Source: Gemmatimonadetes bacterium SCN 70-22
GTDB taxonomy: Bacteria; Gemmatimonadota; Gemmatimonadetes; Gemmatimonadales; Gemmatimonadaceae
Assembly: GCA_001724275.1 (NCBI GenBank)
Contig: MEDZ01000007.1
Coordinates: 38,159 to 102,158, forward strand
Length of the DNA: 64,000 nt
Direction of reading: 5' to 3'
The translations under genes and the position numbers were made by a program. Position 1 is the stretch's first letter. Each line of letters begins with the position of its first letter. A model generated the notes under the pieces. It searched no databases. It saw only the letters and a list, made by a program, of their open reading frames with translations, and was not told where the DNA came from. Below are positions 24,367 through 33,727 of this stretch, piece by piece.

Positions 24367-25380
24367 TCAGGCGGCTGTTGCCGTCCTCCCCCCACGCCGA
24401 TGCGCGTCGCGCGCCGATCCCGCCGACGAGAAGTCGAAGCGCACGATCGCCTGGGGGGCGCCATCGGCAAACAGGACGGAGCGCAACGCATCGCGTAGCA
24501 GGGGGTGACGCAGCGGCTCGTTGAGGAACGTCGCGCTGAGCCCCTGCACGCTGGCGTGCAGCAGGACGCGCTGCAGCGCGGCGCCGGCTCGCAACCATCC
24601 CCTGGGGGTGTCATCCGTGGCCCCCAGCACCGCGAGGAGGGGAGCCTCGAGCGCGCTCTCGCGCAGCTTGGCCGCGCGCCCGGCACTCCACTCATTTACC
24701 GGCTGGACACTCGCGCCGAGCGTGTACAGCAGCTCACCCAGCGCCGGCGCCCCCCCGAGCGCGAACTGTGGCCCCAGCGTCCCGGCCCCGTATCGAGCGG
24801 ACAGGAGTCGCCGCGCGCTGCGCTCGGCGTCGGTGATCGCGACCGCTTCCGATTCGAGATCTCCCACGATGGCGCGCCGCGCGTCGTCCGAAACGACGTC
24901 CAGCCATCCCCCTTCCGACCTCGCCCCGTGTCTGAGAATGGCGACCAGCGCCGGCGAGACGCTCGTCCCGCCGTGGGCCAGCGACCGCACCCCATGTTCG
25001 AGGACGTCGAAGAGCGCCTCATCTTCCCGCCCCGGAGATACCTCCCGACCCACTGTCAGACGCGCGACGATCGGTGACCCCGTTCCGTCGGGAAAGAGCT
25101 CCATCCTGACGTCGTGTCCCAGATGGTGCGCCGCGATCTTGAGGTTCGCGAGCACTGCGCCGCACGCCAGGAGCACTTCCCGGTTCGCTGGATCGCCAAG
25201 CAGTTCGTCCTGCAGCTGCTCCGCGCGCAGCAGGAGCGCGTCTCCACTTCGCGTCACCGACCAGGGGAGTGTCCTCCACCAGGTGGGGGGCGTCCCTGCG
25301 AAGGCCGGGATGAGCGCGAGCGGATCCTTGCCGTTGGGGGAGTGGCGCATCGATTCCGCGGACGCTGGCGCGTCGATCAT
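24367..25380 (-). CDS. Acg-like FMN-binding nitroreductase-family protein
   Basis: The 337-residue protein resembles the Acg family, known from the dormancy regulon of mycobacteria: LGDPANREVLLACGAVLANLKIA near residue 60 and GWLRAGAALQRVLLHASVQGL followed by RHPLLRDALRSVL near the C-terminus. Family members bind FMN but often lack enzyme activity and may sequester the cofactor. The N-terminal region is shorter and more degenerate than in typical members (no HNTQPW-like segment; TPPTWWRTLPW instead). A 398-bp gap separates it from the divergent kinase. Confidence 0.75.
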   Translation of the reverse strand: MIDAPASAESMRHSPNGKDPLALIPAFAGTPPTWWRTLPWSVTRSGDALLLRAEQLQDELLGDPANREVLLACGAVLANLKIAAHHLGHDVRMELFPDGTGSPIVARLTVGREVSPGREDEALFDVLEHGVRSLAHGGTSVSPALVAILRHGARSEGGWLDVVSDDARRAIVGDLESEAVAITDAERSARRLLSARYGAGTLGPQFALGGAPALGELLYTLGASVQPVNEWSAGRAAKLRESALEAPLLAVLGATDDTPRGWLRAGAALQRVLLHASVQGLSATFLNEPLRHPLLRDALRSVLFADGAPQAIVRFDFSSAGSARDAHRRGGRTATAA

Positions 25381-25778
25381 GTCCGCCTCCGAGGCAGTCG
25401 GTGTTGGTGGATCGGTACGGTGTACGAGGCAAGTTCGGACGCGAGCGGAGCCGAATCTGTCAGGGGGGACGCCGAGCTATCTCACGCTCCTGCTGACACT
25501 TGGCGCGGGAAACCCCGACCGCGTGGCGGAATGTCGGGCGTTCCCGCACACGGTGTGGGCGGTTCCTGCGGGGATAATCCGACGACACCCGACAAAGCCT
25601 GACTTTCCCGCACACCATAATGCGGGCCCAGCGGTGGGGGCGTGCGACGACTTCGACGCCTCGCTCCTCCTCCGCCATCCGACGTCGCGCGCCGAGGGGG
25701 GCCGGTCGAACGGCACATCTCGGCGCCGTCGCGAACGGACGCACGTTCGCCTTCAGGGATCACGCACTGTCTACGACC
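25381..25778. promoter_or_regulatory. Divergent regulatory region with repeated ttcccgcacac
   Basis: This 398-bp region lies between the minus-strand Acg-like gene and the plus-strand NarL-type kinase. The 11-mer ttcccgcacac occurs at 25541-25551 and 25605-25615, and gcgggaaa (the complement of its core) at 25505-25512. A gataat hexamer lies at 25574-25579 between the copies. I see no gene. These could be operator sites for the adjacent response regulator; this is inferred only from repetition. Confidence 0.35.
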
Positions 25779-26891
25779 ATGTCGCCAATGGACGGAATCG
25801 CACCGCCCAGCGCTCCCGCAGCGTCGGGGGCGGAGGTGCGGAAGCTCCCGGCGTGGGTCGGCGCGGCGCTTCGCGTGCCGCTCGCCGTCAAGCTGGCCGG
25901 TGCCAACGCCGTCATCGTCGTGGCCGCGCTGGTGGCGGCCGTCGTCCTGCACCGCGGTGGCGCCGCCGACAACCGTTACCTCGTGATCCTGGGGGTGGGG
26001 ATGGTGGGGAGCGTCGTCGTGAACCTGGCACTCGTTGCCCTCGCGCTGCGTCCGCTCTCCGATCTCGAGGAGACTGCCCGGAGAATCTGGCAAGGCGACC
26101 TGTCGGCGCGCGTCCCGCGGTCGCTCCTGGCGGACGGGAGCTTGCGGCGCGTGGGCGAGGCAACGAACGCCCTGCTCGACGGCTTGACGGCCGATCGCGC
26201 CCGCCTGCGCGACCTGACCGCGCGCCTCATCAGCGCCGGGGACGAGGAACGTTCACACATCGCCCGCGAGCTGCACGATTCCACGGCGCAATCGCTGGCC
26301 GCGCTCCTGATGGAGTTGAGTGTCGTTACCCGCGAGACCGGTGATCCTGGGGCGCTCGAGCGCCTCGAGCGGATTCGGCGCATCGCCGGCGACGTCCTCG
26401 ACGAGGTGCGCTTGCTCTCGCAGACCGTCCACCCGCGCGTGCTCGACGACCTGGGGTTGGGAGCGGCGCTCCAGCACCTGTCGCGCGAGGCGGAATCGCG
26501 GGGGGCCATCCGCGTCGAGGTCGTCGTCGAGGACTCGGCCGCGGGAGTCGGCCCCTCCGTGTCGTCTGTCCTGTACCGGGTGGCCCAGGAGGCGCTCAAG
26601 AACGCCTTGCGGCACGCCAACGCGACGTCGGTCCTGATGCACGCCTCGGTCCGCGGCGGCATCACGCGATTGGAGATTCGCGACGATGGTGTAGGTTTCC
26701 GGCCGGACGAAGCCGAGCGCCGTCGCCCGGGCATGGGGCTGTTCACCATGCGCGAGCGAATGGCCCTGGTGAACGGGACGCTCGAGGTCGACAGTGCGCC
26801 GGGGCGTGGGACACGTATTATTGCGAGCATCCCCCACCATGCGCCGTCGGCGGCGGTGGTTCCGGGGGAGGCGGCAGGGACTCAACGGTAG
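25779..26891 (+). CDS. NarL-family sensor histidine kinase
   Basis: The 370-residue kinase has two membrane helices (about 40-57 and 68-90) with almost no periplasmic part, a HAMP-like segment (about 91-140), a HisKA_3 domain with phospho-acceptor His166 (ERSHIARELHDS) and a HATPase_c domain (ALKNALRHANA N-box, DDGVGF, GMGLFTMRERM). The start ATG 25779 was chosen because hydrophobic, protein-like sequence begins just after it. The partner response regulator starts 13 bp downstream. Acg-family genes lie under a two-component system in mycobacteria, which makes the divergent Acg-like gene a plausible target here. Confidence 0.87.
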   Translation: MSPMDGIAPPSAPAASGAEVRKLPAWVGAALRVPLAVKLAGANAVIVVAALVAAVVLHRGGAADNRYLVILGVGMVGSVVVNLALVALALRPLSDLEETARRIWQGDLSARVPRSLLADGSLRRVGEATNALLDGLTADRARLRDLTARLISAGDEERSHIARELHDSTAQSLAALLMELSVVTRETGDPGALERLERIRRIAGDVLDEVRLLSQTVHPRVLDDLGLGAALQHLSREAESRGAIRVEVVVEDSAAGVGPSVSSVLYRVAQEALKNALRHANATSVLMHASVRGGITRLEIRDDGVGFRPDEAERRRPGMGLFTMRERMALVNGTLEVDSAPGRGTRIIASIPHHAPSAAVVPGEAAGTQR

Positions 26892-26904
26892 CCATGAGGC
26901 GTGG

Positions 26905-27567
26905 ATGACTTCTGATCTCATTCGGGTGGTGCTGGCGGACGATCACACCGTGGTGCGCGCCGGGCTCAAGGCCGTGCTCGGGACCGCCAAGGACATCGAC
27001 GTCGTCGGCGAGGCCAAGGACGGTCGCGAGGCCATCGCGCTGGTTGACCGATTCAACCCCGACGTGGTGGTGATGGACCTCTCCATGGCGGGGATGGACG
27101 GCACGACGGCGACGAAGGAGATCGTCGCCAAGGGCGGAAGCACCCGGGTCCTCATCCTCACGATGCACCCCGAGGAGGACTACCTGGTCCCGTTGCTCGA
27201 GGCAGGAGCGGCCGGATATCTCGTGAAGAGCGCCGCGGACCGCGAGCTCGTCGACGCCGTGCGCGCCGTGGCCAAGGGCGATGTCTATGTGCGCCCCACC
27301 GCCGCGCGCGTGCTGGCCAAGGGGCTCACCAAGAAGGACCCGCACCAGGTGGATCGTGAGCGGTTCGAGAAGCTGACCGAGCGCGAGCGTGACGTGCTGC
27401 GGCTGACGGCGCAGGGTTACTCGGCGCCCGAGATCGGCGAGCGGTTGTTCATCAGCCCCAAGACCGTCGATACCTACAAGCAGCGCATCAACGAGAAGCT
27501 GGGGCTGTCGCATCGCGCCGACTACGTGCAGTTTGCCCTTCGACTGGGGTTGCTGTCGCAGCCGTAA
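26905..27567 (+). CDS. NarL/LuxR-type response regulator
   Basis: The 220-residue protein has a receiver domain with the acidic pair ADD, phospho-acceptor Asp58 (VVVMDLSM) and the conserved Lys in YLVKSA. A LuxR-type helix-turn-helix follows (about 155-215: LTERERDVLRLTAQGYSAPEIGERL then ISPKTVDTY). It is the DNA-binding partner of the kinase encoded immediately upstream. Confidence 0.93.
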   Translation: MTSDLIRVVLADDHTVVRAGLKAVLGTAKDIDVVGEAKDGREAIALVDRFNPDVVVMDLSMAGMDGTTATKEIVAKGGSTRVLILTMHPEEDYLVPLLEAGAAGYLVKSAADRELVDAVRAVAKGDVYVRPTAARVLAKGLTKKDPHQVDRERFEKLTERERDVLRLTAQGYSAPEIGERLFISPKTVDTYKQRINEKLGLSHRADYVQFALRLGLLSQP

Positions 27568-27603
27568 GCCTCGCGTCGTGGGGCGCCCATGGAGGGACGC
27601 GGG

Positions 27604-28401
27604 ATGAGTCGTTCGCTTCGGGAGCTGCTCGAAGGGGTCGGACGGCGCGCCCGCGCGTCCTTCGAGGGGGCGGGGCGCGCGGGACGATTCATCGGCGAGA
27701 CCATCCGGGCCGTGCGCGACGTGCGCACGTGGGGGCCGGTGGCCACCGACCAGGCGCGCATTCTCGGCGTCGACTCCCTCCCGATCGCCCTCTTCATCGC
27801 CGTCTTCACCGGCATCGTACTCTCCCTGCTGGCAAGCTACTCCTTCACCGGCGCCGTGCCGCTGTACTTCGTCGGCACGCTGGTGGAGAAGACGATCACC
27901 ATGGAGCTGGCGCCGGTCCTCACGGGGCTCGCGCTCGCCGGGCGCGTCGGGGCCAACATCGCCGCCGAGCTCGGGACGATGCGCGTCACGGAGCAGATCG
28001 ATGCCCTCGAGACGCTGACGTACGATCCCCATGCCTTCCTCGTGGTGCCACGCGTGTTGGCCGGGACGGTGATGTTCCCGGTGGTTGTGGCGCTGGCCAT
28101 GGTGGTCGGGGTGGGCGCGGGATGGGTCGCGTCGATCGCCCTCCTCGACCTCTCGTCCCACGACTTCGTTCGCGGGATGCGGCTGTTCTTCCAGGATTTC
28201 GACGTGCGCTACGGCCTGGTGAAGTCGGCGTCGTTCGGCACCGCGGTCACCATCATCGGGTCGTTGCACGGGATGAACGCGCAGGGAGGCGCGCAGGGGG
28301 TCGGGCGAGCGGCGACCAACGCCGTCGTGTATTCTGCTGTCATGATCCTCGTGCTCGACGCATTCTGGGCCGTGGTCTGGCTCCTGGGGCGCACGTCATG
28401 A
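27604..28401 (+). CDS. mlaE: MlaE-family ABC transporter permease
   Basis: The 265-residue membrane permease has five or six helices and the MlaE features GLALAGRVGANIAAELGTMRVTEQIDALETL. MlaE with MlaF and MlaD moves phospholipids between the membranes of Gram-negative bacteria. An ATG at 27589 is in frame, but GGAGGG at 27591-27596 is ideally spaced for the ATG at 27604, so I use that start. The stop overlaps mlaD (ATGA). No MlaF ATPase gene is adjacent. Confidence 0.87.
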   Translation: MSRSLRELLEGVGRRARASFEGAGRAGRFIGETIRAVRDVRTWGPVATDQARILGVDSLPIALFIAVFTGIVLSLLASYSFTGAVPLYFVGTLVEKTITMELAPVLTGLALAGRVGANIAAELGTMRVTEQIDALETLTYDPHAFLVVPRVLAGTVMFPVVVALAMVVGVGAGWVASIALLDLSSHDFVRGMRLFFQDFDVRYGLVKSASFGTAVTIIGSLHGMNAQGGAQGVGRAATNAVVYSAVMILVLDAFWAVVWLLGRTS

Positions 28402-29402
28402 AACGAACCAACGACTTCATCGTGGGGCTCACCATCGTCGCCGCCACGGTCATCATCACGGCGGCCATCCTCTGGGTGAACCAGTCCGACATCGGGCGCG
28501 AGCGGCGCACCCTCGTCGCCCGCTTTCGTGACGTGGGGAACGTGAAGGTGGGGGCCAACGTGGTCCTGCGAGGGGTGCGCTCGGGGCGCATCGAGGCGCT
28601 CGAGCTGGCTCCCAGCGGCTGGGTCGAGATGCGGATGCGCATCGACCCGAACGTGGAGCTCCCGCCCGATCCCGTGGTCCTCCTCAACGAGTCGTCGCTC
28701 TTCGGCGAGTGGCAGGCGACGATCCTGGGACGCGATGGTCTCCCTCGTGACGAGAACGTCGCCCGGCAGATCGCGGAGGCCGACCGCGGCGGCGGCCGGC
28801 TCCCCGGTGCCACGCTCCCCGATATCGCCCAACTTACGGCGGTCGCCGGGCGCATCGCCGGTGACGTCGCCTCGGTGGCCGAGCGGGTCGAGGTCGCGTT
28901 CGACGAGCGCGCCGCGCGCGAGCTGCGCTCGTCCATCCGCAACTTCGCCGAACTCTCCGCCGCGCTGGCCGAGACGGTGAAGGAGGAGTCCAAGCACGTC
29001 AGGAGCATGTCGAGCGAGGTGAACCGGGGCGTGGACTACCTCGTCTCGGCGTCCCGGGACGTCAAGGCGATTTCGGCACGCGTCGACTCCTCGACGGCAC
29101 GCGGCGAGGTGCGGCAGATCGTCGAAGACGCAGCCGTTGCAGCCCGGGAGCTGCGGGAAACCAGCCGTCGCCTGCTCGAGATCTCGGGGCGCGTGGGGCA
29201 ATCCGAGGAACGGATTCACCGCTTCGTGGCCAACAGCGACTCGGTCATGGCCAAGATCAACCGTGGCGAGGGGTCGTTGGGGCTCCTCGTGAACGACCCG
29301 TCGCTCTACCGCAGCGCCGACTCGACGCTGCGTGAGCTGCAGGGCCTCATCGTCGACATGAAGCGGAACCCGAAGAAGTACGTGAACGTCCGGGTGTTCT
29401 GA
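28398..29402 (+). CDS. mlaD: MlaD/MCE-domain lipid-binding protein
   Basis: The 334-residue protein has one N-terminal anchor helix (about 8-28) and an MCE domain (about 38-115: LVARFRDVGNVKVGANVVLRGVRSGRI). A long helical, coiled-coil-like C-terminal part follows (about 140-300). It ends with NRGEGSLGLLVNDPSLY and MKRNPKKYVNVRVF, typical of long MCE proteins. It would bind lipid in the periplasm and deliver it to or from MlaE. Confidence 0.88.
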   Translation: MKRTNDFIVGLTIVAATVIITAAILWVNQSDIGRERRTLVARFRDVGNVKVGANVVLRGVRSGRIEALELAPSGWVEMRMRIDPNVELPPDPVVLLNESSLFGEWQATILGRDGLPRDENVARQIAEADRGGGRLPGATLPDIAQLTAVAGRIAGDVASVAERVEVAFDERAARELRSSIRNFAELSAALAETVKEESKHVRSMSSEVNRGVDYLVSASRDVKAISARVDSSTARGEVRQIVEDAAVAARELRETSRRLLEISGRVGQSEERIHRFVANSDSVMAKINRGEGSLGLLVNDPSLYRSADSTLRELQGLIVDMKRNPKKYVNVRVF

Positions 29403-29545
29403 CGGCCGGCGGGAGCATTGGGGATGCGGTCGCGGCGGGGGAGGGAACAACGAGGCGCGCGCTTGCCTTTCCCCGGAATGGATGAGACGATTGGGTATGG
29501 GATTGGAGGATGGCAATCCGGCCCTGACCGCCGCCCCGCTGCCGA

Positions 29546-31438
29546 GTGAACCGGACGTTTTTTTCCCCGACGCGGATCGTATTGCTCCTGGCCCTCGCCG
29601 TCCTGGTGGTGGCGGGGACGCTGCTCCTTGCCGAGGCGGCCACCGCCAGCGCCGGGTTGCGAGACGACCTGCGCCGCACGGCCTTCGTCCTCGCCTTCGT
29701 CTCGGCGGCAATCGCGCTCGCCGGGGCATGGCTGCTGTTTCGCGAGCTGGGACGACGGCGCGAGATCGAGCGCGAGCTGCGGGCCTCGCGTGCCAAGTTC
29801 GAGGGGATTCTCGCCATCGCCGCCGATGCGATCATCACCATCGACGAGCACCAGCACATCCTGCACTTCAACCACGGCGCCGAGCAGGTGTTCGGCTATG
29901 CCGAGTCGGAGGTGCGGGGGACGCACCTGTCGCGTCTCCTCCCGCCCCGCTACCGGGCGGCCCACGACGGACACGTCTCTGACTTCAGCCACGGCGCCGA
30001 TGTGGCGCGCCGCATGGGCGAGCGACGGGCCATCTTCGGGCTGCGCCGCGACGGGCGCGAGTTTCCGGCCGAGGCATCGATCTCACGCCTCGAGATGGCG
30101 GGGACGCGGCTCTATACCGTCGTCCTGCGCGACATCAGCGAACGCGTGCGCGCGGAGGAGAGCCAGCGCTTCCTGGCGCGTGCCGGGGGGGTACTCGCCA
30201 CGTCGCTCGACTACGACTCGACGCTGCGAAGCGTCGCGCACCTCGCCATTCCGTACCTGGCCGACTGCTGCGTCCTCGACATCGTCGAGGGCAAGTCGCA
30301 GGCGCGCACGCTCGTGAGCGTGCACGACGACCCGGAGCGCACCAAGCGGTTGCGGGCGCTCGAGCGCGGGCGGGCAACGCCGTCCAACTGGCCGTTCCCC
30401 GTGCAGGAGGTGTTGACGCACGGGCGATGCGTGGTGCGTCGTCGTCTCGCGCCGGGTTGGCAGGACATCGATGCCGCTGGCGACCCTCGTCTCGACGACG
30501 TCGCGGCGCTGGGGATCCATGCGTTCGTCACCCTCCCGCTCGTGGCGCGCGAGCGGGTGCTCGGGGCGCTCACCCTCGTCTCGACCGATGCCGGCCGCGA
30601 CTTCGACGAGAACGACCTGGCCCTCGCCGACGAGCTGTCGCATCGCGCCGCCTTCGCGATCGAGAACGCCTGGCTCTACCAGACGTCGCAGCAGGCCACC
30701 GCCGCGCGCGACGACATTCTCGGCGTCGTCTCGCACGACCTGCGCAATCCCCTGAGCGCCATCTCCATGTGTGCCCGCGTCCTCCTCGACAGTCCCCCCG
30801 AGGATGCCGGGGCGCGACGGGAACTGGCCGACGCCATCCTGCAGTCCACCCACCTGATGCAGCGCCTCATCCGGGATCTGCTCGATGTCTCGACCATCGA
30901 GTCAGGGCGACTGAAGGTGCATCGCCATCGGGAATCGCTCGCCCCCATCGTGGACGCGGCGCTCAACATGGTGCGCGAGTCCGCCGACGAGCGCGGTGTG
31001 GCGCTCGTGCGCGAACTGGCCGCGATCCTGCCGGACATCGATGTCGATGCCATGCGGATCGAGCAGGTGCTGGCCAACCTCCTCGGGAATGCGGTGAAGT
31101 TCACCGAGCGCGGCGGGCGGGTGCTGGTGAGCGGAGAGACCGACGGTGACCTCGTTCGCGTGCGCGTCAGCGACACCGGGTGCGGGATTCCCCCCGAGCA
31201 CCTCCCGCGCATCTTCGACCGGTACTGGCACGCGCGCCGCCAATCGCGGACGGTGGGGACGGGGCTGGGGCTGGCCATCGCGCGTGGGATCGTCGAGGCG
31301 CACGGGGGGGCGATCGCCGTGGAGAGCACCCCCGGCGTCGGGACGACGTTCGTCTTCACCCTCCCCGCCGCGAGCGATGCTCCTCCCACCGCAGTGGGGA
31401 GCGGCCGCGACAGGGTCGCCTCGCCGGGCTCGCGCTGA
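29546..31438 (+). CDS. PAS-GAF sensor histidine kinase
   Basis: The 630-residue kinase has two N-terminal membrane helices (about 11-30 and 46-65), a PAS domain (about 80-200, AADAIITIDEHQHIL), a GAF domain (about 220-385), a HisKA domain with His397 (GVVSHDLRNPLSAI) and a HATPase_c domain (NLLGNAVKFTERGG, DTGCGIP, GTGLGLAIARG). It starts with GTG. No response regulator lies next to it, so it is an orphan in this window. The last 25 residues are low in complexity. Confidence 0.88.
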   Translation: MNRTFFSPTRIVLLLALAVLVVAGTLLLAEAATASAGLRDDLRRTAFVLAFVSAAIALAGAWLLFRELGRRREIERELRASRAKFEGILAIAADAIITIDEHQHILHFNHGAEQVFGYAESEVRGTHLSRLLPPRYRAAHDGHVSDFSHGADVARRMGERRAIFGLRRDGREFPAEASISRLEMAGTRLYTVVLRDISERVRAEESQRFLARAGGVLATSLDYDSTLRSVAHLAIPYLADCCVLDIVEGKSQARTLVSVHDDPERTKRLRALERGRATPSNWPFPVQEVLTHGRCVVRRRLAPGWQDIDAAGDPRLDDVAALGIHAFVTLPLVARERVLGALTLVSTDAGRDFDENDLALADELSHRAAFAIENAWLYQTSQQATAARDDILGVVSHDLRNPLSAISMCARVLLDSPPEDAGARRELADAILQSTHLMQRLIRDLLDVSTIESGRLKVHRHRESLAPIVDAALNMVRESADERGVALVRELAAILPDIDVDAMRIEQVLANLLGNAVKFTERGGRVLVSGETDGDLVRVRVSDTGCGIPPEHLPRIFDRYWHARRQSRTVGTGLGLAIARGIVEAHGGAIAVESTPGVGTTFVFTLPAASDAPPTAVGSGRDRVASPGSR

Positions 31439-31537
31439 CCACGATCCGCTGGGATCCTTTTCCCGGGCCGGCGCGTTTCGTCGCTGGCTGAGCCCGACTA
31501 CCGGGCCACGGAAACCTTCCTCGCGTCCTCCAGTTTC

Positions 31538-33727
31538 ATGCTGACTCGTCAGGCGCTGGCCGTGACGACGGCGGTCTGTCGTGCCCTGCACGTTCCGGTC
31601 GACCCGCGATCGGTGGTCGTCGCACGCCGGCGGCGGGCCCCGGAGGCGCCGTCAGCGACGGCGCTCGCCGAGCACATCGTCGAAGTCGGTCGCGAGCACC
31701 ACCTCACGTACCTCCGGCGCCGCGCCGGGTGGACGGAGCTCCGCGCGATGCTGGACGGGGGGACCCTCCCGATGGTGCTCGTCCTTGGCGAGCGCCCGCC
31801 GTACACCCTGCTCCTGATCGACCGAGCGGGCGGGAGTGCCCTCCGGGAGGTGCACATCACCGAGGCGGGGGACGAGCGCCCGGCGCAGCTGACGACGATC
31901 GACTCGCTCGGCGCGCGCCTGGGGACCATGCAGGTCGACGTGCTCGTGCCGATGGCGGTCGGGCCCTCCGTGAGCCCGCCGCCCGACGGCGACGGCGGGG
32001 GAACCGCGGGGCCGGCGTCGCCCGTCCGGCGCTTGTTGCAGCTGCTGGGACACGAGCGCCGACTCATCAGCGTGGTGTACGTCTACGCCGCGCTCGCCGG
32101 GCTGTTCGGTCTCGCCCTTCCGCTCGGCGTGCAGGCGATCATCGGCCTCGTGTCGGGGGGGATGCTCTTCCAGCCGGTCGTCCTCCTCATCTCGTTCGTC
32201 ATCCTGGGGACGTTGGCCAACGGCGGGCTGCAGATCATGCAGCTGTCGGTCGTCGAGACGGTGCAGCAGCGGGTCTTCGCCCGGTACGCGTTCGAGGTCG
32301 GGACCCTCCTGCCGCGGCTCCGGCTCGACGCCGCCGGCGAGGTGGACCTGCCGGAGATGATGAACCGCTTCTTCGAGATCAAGATGATCCAGAAGACGCT
32401 GGCCAAGCTCCTCACCGACTGGATCGCCGCCCTCCTGCAGGTCCTCTTCGGCGTCATCCTGCTCACCTTCTACCACCCCTACTTCTCCCTCTTCGGGCTG
32501 CTCCTCCTCGTCACCCTCGGGGCGATCTTCTGGTGGTCGGGACCTCGGGGGCTCGAGACCTCGCTCCGGGAATCGAAGTACAAGTACAAGGTGGCGCACT
32601 GGCTCCAGGAGCTGTCGCGCAACCTCACCGCGTTCAAGTTCGCCGGGCGCGGCGAACTCCCGGTCGAGCGACTCGACGAGCGGGTCACCGGCTACCTCGC
32701 GTACCGCCAGGCGCACTTCCGCGTCGTGATGCGGCAGTCGTGGGCCTTCGTGATCTTCAAGACGCTCATCAGCGGCGGCGTCCTGGTCCTCGGGTGCATC
32801 CTGGTGGTCAATCGCTCGATCTCGCTCGGGCAGTTCGTCGCCTCCGAACTGGTGATCGTCGCGGTCCTGCTCGCGGTCGAGAAGGCGATCCTCGGGCTGG
32901 CCGACGTCTACGACCTCCTCACCGCGGTGGAGAAGGCGGGGCAGGTCACCGACCTCCCGGTGGAGCGTGCCTCCGGGCTCGTCCCCCCGCCCATCGCCGA
33001 TCCGAACGGGATCGCGTTAGGCGTGCGGGACCTCACCTTCCGCTATCCCGGGAGCGATCGTCCCGTGCTCCGCGGGGTGTCGCTCCAGGCATTCCCGGGG
33101 GAGAATGTCGCCATCACCGGCGTGGAGGGGGCCGGCGAGTCCACCCTGCTCGCGGTGATCGGCGGCCTGCTCGACTCGTATGCGGGGGTCATCACCTACG
33201 ACGAGGTCTCGCTGCGCGAGCTGGACCGCATGCGCGCCCGGGAACTCGTGGCGCACTGCGGGAGCCGCGTGGCCCTCTTCGAGGGCACCGTCGAGGAGAA
33301 CATCGCGATGGGACGCTCGTGGGTGCGCACCGAGGACGTCCTCGATGCCGTCGCGGCGGTCGGTCTCCACTCGTGGGTGCAGGAGCAGCCGGAGGGGCTG
33401 CGGACCCCGATCGCGTCGGATGGGCGCGCCCTCCCCTCGCAGGTGGCGCGCAAGGTGGCGTTGGCGCGCTGCCTGGCCGGGCGCCCGCGCCTCCTCCTCC
33501 TCGACGATGTCTTCGACGTGTTCGACCCCCCGGTGAAGCGCGACCTGCTGGCCCGCCTCCTCAGGCGCGATGCGTCGTGGACGGTGATCACCGTGTCGCA
33601 TGATGCCCGGGTGCTGCAGGCGTGCGACCGCGTCGTCGTGTTGCGCGATGGCATGGTGGCGTGTGACGGGGCGTTCGACGCGCTGCGCGCGAACGATCCG
33701 TACTTCCGCGAACTGGTGTTGAACTGA
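31538..33727 (+). CDS. Type I secretion-like ABC protein with degenerate ATPase
   Basis: The 729-residue protein has an N-terminal soluble region (about 1-145), a six-helix ABC exporter membrane domain (about 165-450) and an ABC domain (about 488-729). The nucleotide domain has lost key residues. Walker A is GVEGAGEST with Glu534 where Lys is required, the LSGGQ signature reads ALPSQV, the Q-loop Gln is missing, and Walker B ends DD (656-657) in place of DE. The H-loop (VSHD) remains. The N-terminal region is where bacteriocin exporters carry a C39 peptidase, but I see no catalytic Cys/His motif. HlyD- and TolC-like genes follow with overlapping ends. ATP hydrolysis is doubtful. Confidence 0.82.
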   Translation: MLTRQALAVTTAVCRALHVPVDPRSVVVARRRRAPEAPSATALAEHIVEVGREHHLTYLRRRAGWTELRAMLDGGTLPMVLVLGERPPYTLLLIDRAGGSALREVHITEAGDERPAQLTTIDSLGARLGTMQVDVLVPMAVGPSVSPPPDGDGGGTAGPASPVRRLLQLLGHERRLISVVYVYAALAGLFGLALPLGVQAIIGLVSGGMLFQPVVLLISFVILGTLANGGLQIMQLSVVETVQQRVFARYAFEVGTLLPRLRLDAAGEVDLPEMMNRFFEIKMIQKTLAKLLTDWIAALLQVLFGVILLTFYHPYFSLFGLLLLVTLGAIFWWSGPRGLETSLRESKYKYKVAHWLQELSRNLTAFKFAGRGELPVERLDERVTGYLAYRQAHFRVVMRQSWAFVIFKTLISGGVLVLGCILVVNRSISLGQFVASELVIVAVLLAVEKAILGLADVYDLLTAVEKAGQVTDLPVERASGLVPPPIADPNGIALGVRDLTFRYPGSDRPVLRGVSLQAFPGENVAITGVEGAGESTLLAVIGGLLDSYAGVITYDEVSLRELDRMRARELVAHCGSRVALFEGTVEENIAMGRSWVRTEDVLDAVAAVGLHSWVQEQPEGLRTPIASDGRALPSQVARKVALARCLAGRPRLLLLDDVFDVFDPPVKRDLLARLLRRDASWTVITVSHDARVLQACDRVVVLRDGMVACDGAFDALRANDPYFRELVLN

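Noticed and set aside
31538..31975. C39 bacteriocin-processing peptidase domain
   Set aside because: The catalytic Cys and His motifs are not visible, so I describe it only as an N-terminal region of unknown role.
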